A stretch of 64,000 nucleotides of DNA from Rhizophagus clarus (Eukaryota; Glomeromycota; Glomeromycetes; Glomerales; Glomeraceae). The stretch is from contig BLAL01000246.1 in NCBI GenBank assembly GCA_015698045.1, forward strand, positions 1,116,001 through 1,180,000, read 5' to 3'. Position numbers and translations under genes: made by a program. Position 1 is the first letter of the stretch. Each line of letters begins with the position of its first letter. Below are positions 60,101 through 64,000 of this stretch, in pieces. Under the pieces are notes generated by a model. It did no database searches. It was not told the DNA's origin and saw only the letters and a program-made list of their open reading frames with translations.

Positions 60101-61485
60101 TTTATATTTAATATGTAAATACTAACCTATATACACCTATTGGAAACGTGAGCTGCAAATCTTTTATAAATCGATATCGCTTTATGACATCATTTGGAAG
60201 ATATGGCTGAATATCAATATATTCATAAAATTGTTTTTCAAATAGGATATTATCTAATTGAATATAATTCTCATTAAGGCTATTGCATCCACAGGCAGAA
60301 ATCCGATACATGACACTGTTGTTTTCAGGACTGCGAGCACTTTTATCACTATGATGAAGGTTGTTCATGCTATTATTTGTTGCAACTAAATACTCTGAAT
60401 ATTTTCTTAGAATCTCAATCAAAGAAAAAACTGCAGGCATTACTTGACTCCACAAATCATCACACGCCCATGGTTGACTAATAGATAATTCAAGAGATTT
60501 CGAAAGCTGATCAAGTTTTTGATGTGATAATGGATTTTTCCTATGATGACTAGTATGATAAAATTTATTATATATTTCACCATCCTGGTAGGTTTTAAGC
60601 TGCGTAAAAAGAACTGGCAGATGGTATGAACGTGCACACAATGTGGAAAGATGGGGATCAATATACCACAGTGCATCTGTGAGACGATTCACAAATTTTG
60701 TTCCAATTGTATCATGCAAACCACCTGTCCAGCCAACCTTTTGGGCTCGAAAAATTTCAATAATTTCATTGTGAAGTTTATCACAATTATTGTATTCAGT
60801 TTGACATTTGGGAAGTAAAGGTTTACCGGCATTTTTCATTAGAATATTAAAAGCATTTGGTTGGTTTTGAGTTGGAGCTGGTGTGTCTGAATTCGTATCA
60901 ACAATTAGACAAAATTTAACTTGTAAAAATCCTAAAACCTCTAACATTTTCAGGTCACCATTTAACCTATTGTCAACTTCTCGCCAGCTTTCAGATTTTT
61001 CTCGTCTAATAAAAATGTGCACTTCCCTATCTTCATATTTTCCTAATGTTATTGCATCAAAAAGGTCATAAAACCGTTTATTTGTTGATTCTATACTCAC
61101 TACACGTTCAGAAATGACAGTTTTAGGACCTTCGTTAACATGAACTAAGAGGTAAAGCATGTTTCGTAACCAAAAATTTGATTGAAATTTACCATAGATG
61201 ACAGATTAAAAGCACCCCCAATTTACGCGAAAAAACGTGAAAAATGTACCGCCAATCTTAGACTTTTTGTAACAACTTCCAGGTGTTTAATTTTTAAGGA
61301 GTACATTTTTTTTAAGGAGTACATATTTAGACTACAATATATTTTATTATTTTATAGATCGGTAGATGTCACATGATTAAAATATCGCAATTCTATTGGC
61401 CGTATATTATGTACAAAATATTTCTAAATTTTACAAAGACAGGGGGGGGGGGTTATGTTAAATGAAAAATCAAGTTGGTCCGGCC
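57173..61485 (-). mobile_element. 4.3 kb DNA transposon with GGCCGG TIRs
   Basis: The left end begins GGCCGGACCAACTCAATTG and the reverse complement of the right end GGCCGGACCAACTTGATTT. About 29 of the first 34 bases agree, and both arms end in TTTAACATAAC. TTA flanks both ends (57170..57172 and 61486..61488), a 3-bp target duplication. G-runs lie just inside both arms (8 G near 57222, 10 G near 61442). The interior encodes one transposase on the minus strand. A 3-bp TTA duplication is used by several superfamilies (PIF/Harbinger-like TWA, some CMC), so superfamily is not assigned. Confidence 0.88.
57395..61160 (-). pseudogene. DDE-type transposase with two in-frame stops
   Basis: Seven exons on the minus strand, roughly 61160..60127, 60059..59894, 59787..59553, 59484..58395, 58324..58205, 58139..58034 and 57956..57395, total near 1,100 codons. 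The putative catalytic core is in exon 4: SADDKHKIPIGE, then LCLYTDGGPDHRCTYGSVQI and HSWTNPAERVMSTLNLGLQ, consistent with Asp, Asp, Glu of an RNase H-like fold. The C-terminal exons carry Cys pairs (KKCNNPACLYCKP, INCKDCGKRRC, ICYYCGERED, LCEGCQENG) suggesting zinc ribbons. TGA interrupts the frame after DPNIIFDL in exon 3 and after VVFVRT in the last exon. The exon 2 donor reads GCAATA instead of GT. I do not know the superfamily name. Confidence 0.78.
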
Positions 61486-61488
61486 TTA
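61486..61488. repeat. target-site duplication, right copy
   Basis: TTA directly outside the right TIR. Confidence 0.8.
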
Positions 61489-63525
61489 TGAGAAGTTATT
61501 TGTACTATACCGGCAGTAAAGTATTTATTAGTAAATGCATGCATCCATGATTAAGGGTTGCAACCTAAAACTTTCAATAAATAGTTTTTTGATTGTGGAT
61601 AGTTTTACAGTAAAACATTTCACCTTTATTAATAAATATAATTACAATATAATAAACAAGAAAATTACAATACAAAAAACAATTAAATTTCAATAAAATC
61701 ATATAATTGAATTATAATGCAATAAAATGAATAATAAGTAATACAAATAAAATGAAAAAACCTATTATACAATGAAAATAAATAATCATAAACATAATAA
61801 AAAGAAAAAAATAATGAAAAAAAATAATGTATAAATTATAACAGAAAATTCTGAATAAATAATGGTAAATTTGTATACCTTTCATAATTTCATTAAACTG
61901 TTTTTCTTTTAAACTGTTTTTTGCAGTGTAAAAATCTTTTATGAAATCACTAAAACCAGAATCAAACTTTTCTTTCAATTGTTTCAATAAATTTTAATCT
62001 ATATGTCAAATACAATATATATGAAAAGTATTAAAAATTGTGTTATAACTGCAGTATTAACTGCAGGATCACTATCAGTTACAAAAACTTTTGGTAATAT
62101 ACTGGTTGCTTCTTTTATACACTGATATATCCATTTATAGAAAAGCTGTATTTCATCATCAATAATCACTTGAGCTACAATTTGCATCTTTAAATTATTA
62201 TCTGGAGTAACAAAAAGAGATAATGGGTGATTATAACAGTTTATTTTGCAAGTATTATCATGTATAATAACATTATAGTAATGTAACCAAAGAATATGCT
62301 ATTCAGAACTTATCCAGAAAAGATTAATGAAGAAATAACCAGATCAAACTTCATTGATATCACCTATTGTGGGTTTTCAATTTTTTTATCATGAAATCTT
62401 CTTAATAATAATTCTATATCTTCTTCACCTGATGTTGCTTCATGTTAAAATTTACTGATTGCATTGTAAAGATCTGTCTGATAAATTCTTATCTTGAACT
62501 TTTCTTGAATAACTTGATATTGTACCATTGCATTTACTTTAGTAAAAATGGTTAAAAATTGAATTTTTTCAAGAATATTTTCTGCTAATTTTTGTAATGT
62601 TGGGATGAATTTATTCACTAATACATGACACTCATGACCAATATGTTGATTGTTAAATGTAATAATTTCTAAACAGTCTTTTTTCTTCTTTACCTATATG
62701 TTAACTTTTCATGAATACTCTACTTGACAAGATATTATATTTGATTTTGTTATTTTTTTGAAATTTGCTCTTCCAGCATGATGATATAAATGTCTTTATT
62801 TTATTACTTTGTTATTTATCTTATCTATCTTTTTACTACCACTAATTTATACTCTATAACCTTTAGCAGCAACATATTTCTTCATAAATTTTTCCATATG
62901 GTCCTAATTTTAAAAAGGTTTGCTAACATAAAGATCCAAAGAATTATTCACTTCATTTTTTTTAGTATCTTTATTTTTTTTCATTTTCTTCAGTACCTTC
63001 ATTCTTTTTATTTCTTTCATTTTCATTTTTTTTAGTATCTTCTATTTTACTGCATATGTCTTCAAATGTTAAAAAAAAAAGAATTGTATTTTTCTTTTAT
63101 TTAGACAATGCATGAAATAAGCTATTTACTTTTCAGTATCAGAAAAATCTTCTGAACTATCATATGCTAACAAAACCTCAAATTCAGCAGTATTTTGAAG
63201 TATTTCTTTTATATTGCAACTAAAGGTAATATTTTTAATTGTGTTTTATTCAATGAAAACAAATAAAAGAATATACTAAATATATTTCATTTAACGAAAT
63301 GAGAGTTAAAAAATGCCAAGAAGTCTTAAAATTAAACAGTACATAATGTAATATGATGATATATAATATATTTATATGATATTTACATGTTAATATATGA
63401 TAAGATAGGATATTTACAATTTCAGCATTAAAGCACATGATAGTGATATATTTTGATTAATTTTTATTGGCTAAATTTATTTAAAACACATGATTGCTAT
63501 AATATTTAATTTTATTGACTAATTT

Positions 63526-63692
63526 TATAGGGGTCATGATGGAGATTGGAATCGCCAATGACATTTTTCCTAAAATTTATATTACTATTTATATAAGAAA
63601 ATTTTAATTATAAAAAAAAAAATAATAAATATTAACTAATATTTATAAATAAAAGTGTTATTATTTGGCGATCCTATCATCATTAACCCTAT
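63526..63692. mobile_element. MITE-like inverted repeat element
   Basis: About 167 bp with imperfect inverted ends: left TATAGGGGTCATGATGG running to ATCGCCAATGACA; reverse complement of the right GATAGGGTTAATGATGAT running to ATCGCCAAATAATAACA. The middle is almost pure A/T. No coding capacity. One arm recurs at 56018..56042. Confidence 0.55.
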
Positions 63693-64000
63693 CATGTATA
63701 TAACTTAAATAAAATTTTTGATTGGTTAATTTTAGAATTTTAATGATTTATCAAAAATAAAAGAACATTTTTTCTGAATTTTATTTACTTTGAAGTTTAA
63801 AAATTTAAAGTTATATAATTTATTTATTTATTTATTTATTTTTTTTTTTTTTGAAGACATTAGACATCATATTATGTTATTTATGGTTATATAATTTATT
63901 AATTAATCTAAAATTTATATATTTTATTGATATTATTGTATACTTTTTTATTTTCAAGATAAGGAAATATACCAATAAAAAATTCAAAAAATAATAAAAA
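63693..64000. other. window end, AT-rich
   Basis: No gene seen; TTTA tetranucleotide repeats near 63820-63840 followed by a T-run. Confidence 0.5.

Larger units (their letters stand above)
56172..63225 (-). pseudogene. decayed MULE/FAR1-type transposase, split by another element
   Basis: Minus-strand fragments in order from 63225 down: an acidic N-terminus (ILQNTAEFEVLLAYDSSEDF), LYVSKPF and YHHAGRANFKK (FAR1-like DNA-binding region), and MVQYQVIQEKFKIRIYQTDL. Then DNTCKINCYNHPLSLFVTPD (first catalytic Asp region) and ILPKVFVTDSDPAVNTAV (second Asp). Next come EKFDSGFSDFIKDFYTAKNS and SWMHAFTNKYFTAGIVQITS. After the insertion at 57173..61485 follow NEGENVTLKQLFGNSNLSLY and YQEENDYYEFMNWK, and near 56172-56471 KKHKFEKLFGLGKKLI. 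Many stops and frame breaks (for example TAA just before SWMHAF) show it is dead. Confidence 0.8.

Overview
The window is nuclear DNA of a eukaryote with very AT-rich, intron-dense, compactly spaced genes. Most introns are 50-120 bp with GT...AG ends. The gene set is fungal: Erg24-type sterol reductase, Vnx1-type antiporter, Gep4, Zim17, Hcr1 and phosphoserine aminotransferase. BTB-TLDc and F-box paralogs and FAR1/MULE-type transposase remnants also occur. This mixture fits an arbuscular mycorrhizal fungus of the Glomeromycotina (Rhizophagus-like). That assignment is inference from family content and base composition, not a database match.

Layout. 1-5.0 kb: 3' end of an S1/P1 nuclease (+), then on the minus strand peroxisomal 3-ketoacyl-CoA thiolase, the Gep4 phosphatase and an LYR-motif protein. 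5.2-7.7 kb: an F-box protein (+) and Zim17 (-). 7.78-9.97 kb: a 2.2 kb insertion with G-rich terminal inverted repeats and a 5-bp target duplication, carrying an unrecognised, frameshifted gene. 10.2-17.6 kb: dephospho-CoA kinase (+), phosphoserine aminotransferase (-), a cytochrome-b5-like MAPR protein (-), an Ulp1-type peptidase (-) and a C-14 sterol reductase (+). 17.8-25.9 kb: three minus-strand BTB-BACK-TLDc paralogs, with the complex I 49-kDa subunit gene (+) between the second and third. 27.4-33.1 kb: Vnx1-like antiporter and eIF3j (+). 33.5-36.3 kb: an F-box/LRR gene (-) and a decayed duplicate of its 3' end. 37.5-44.5 kb: clathrin heavy chain in 25 exons (+). 45.3-51.3 kb: an arrestin-like protein (+), a very acidic unknown protein (+) and an F-box protein ending in a CaaX box (-). 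51.3-56.0 kb: gene-poor, homopolymer-rich DNA. 56.0-63.7 kb: a decayed MULE/FAR1-type transposase (-), split by a 4.3 kb DNA transposon with its own TIRs, a TTA target duplication and a seven-exon DDE-type transposase carrying two in-frame stops.

Most of the cellular genes are conserved single-copy functions. Several concern mitochondria (Gep4 in cardiolipin synthesis, Zim17 in mtHsp70 maintenance, the complex I 49-kDa subunit, the LYR protein, and possibly dephospho-CoA kinase). Lineage-specific content lies in the BTB-TLDc array, the F-box genes and the mobile elements. Exon boundaries below were deduced by reading frames, splice consensus and protein continuity; for nearly all genes the exon lengths sum to an intact frame.
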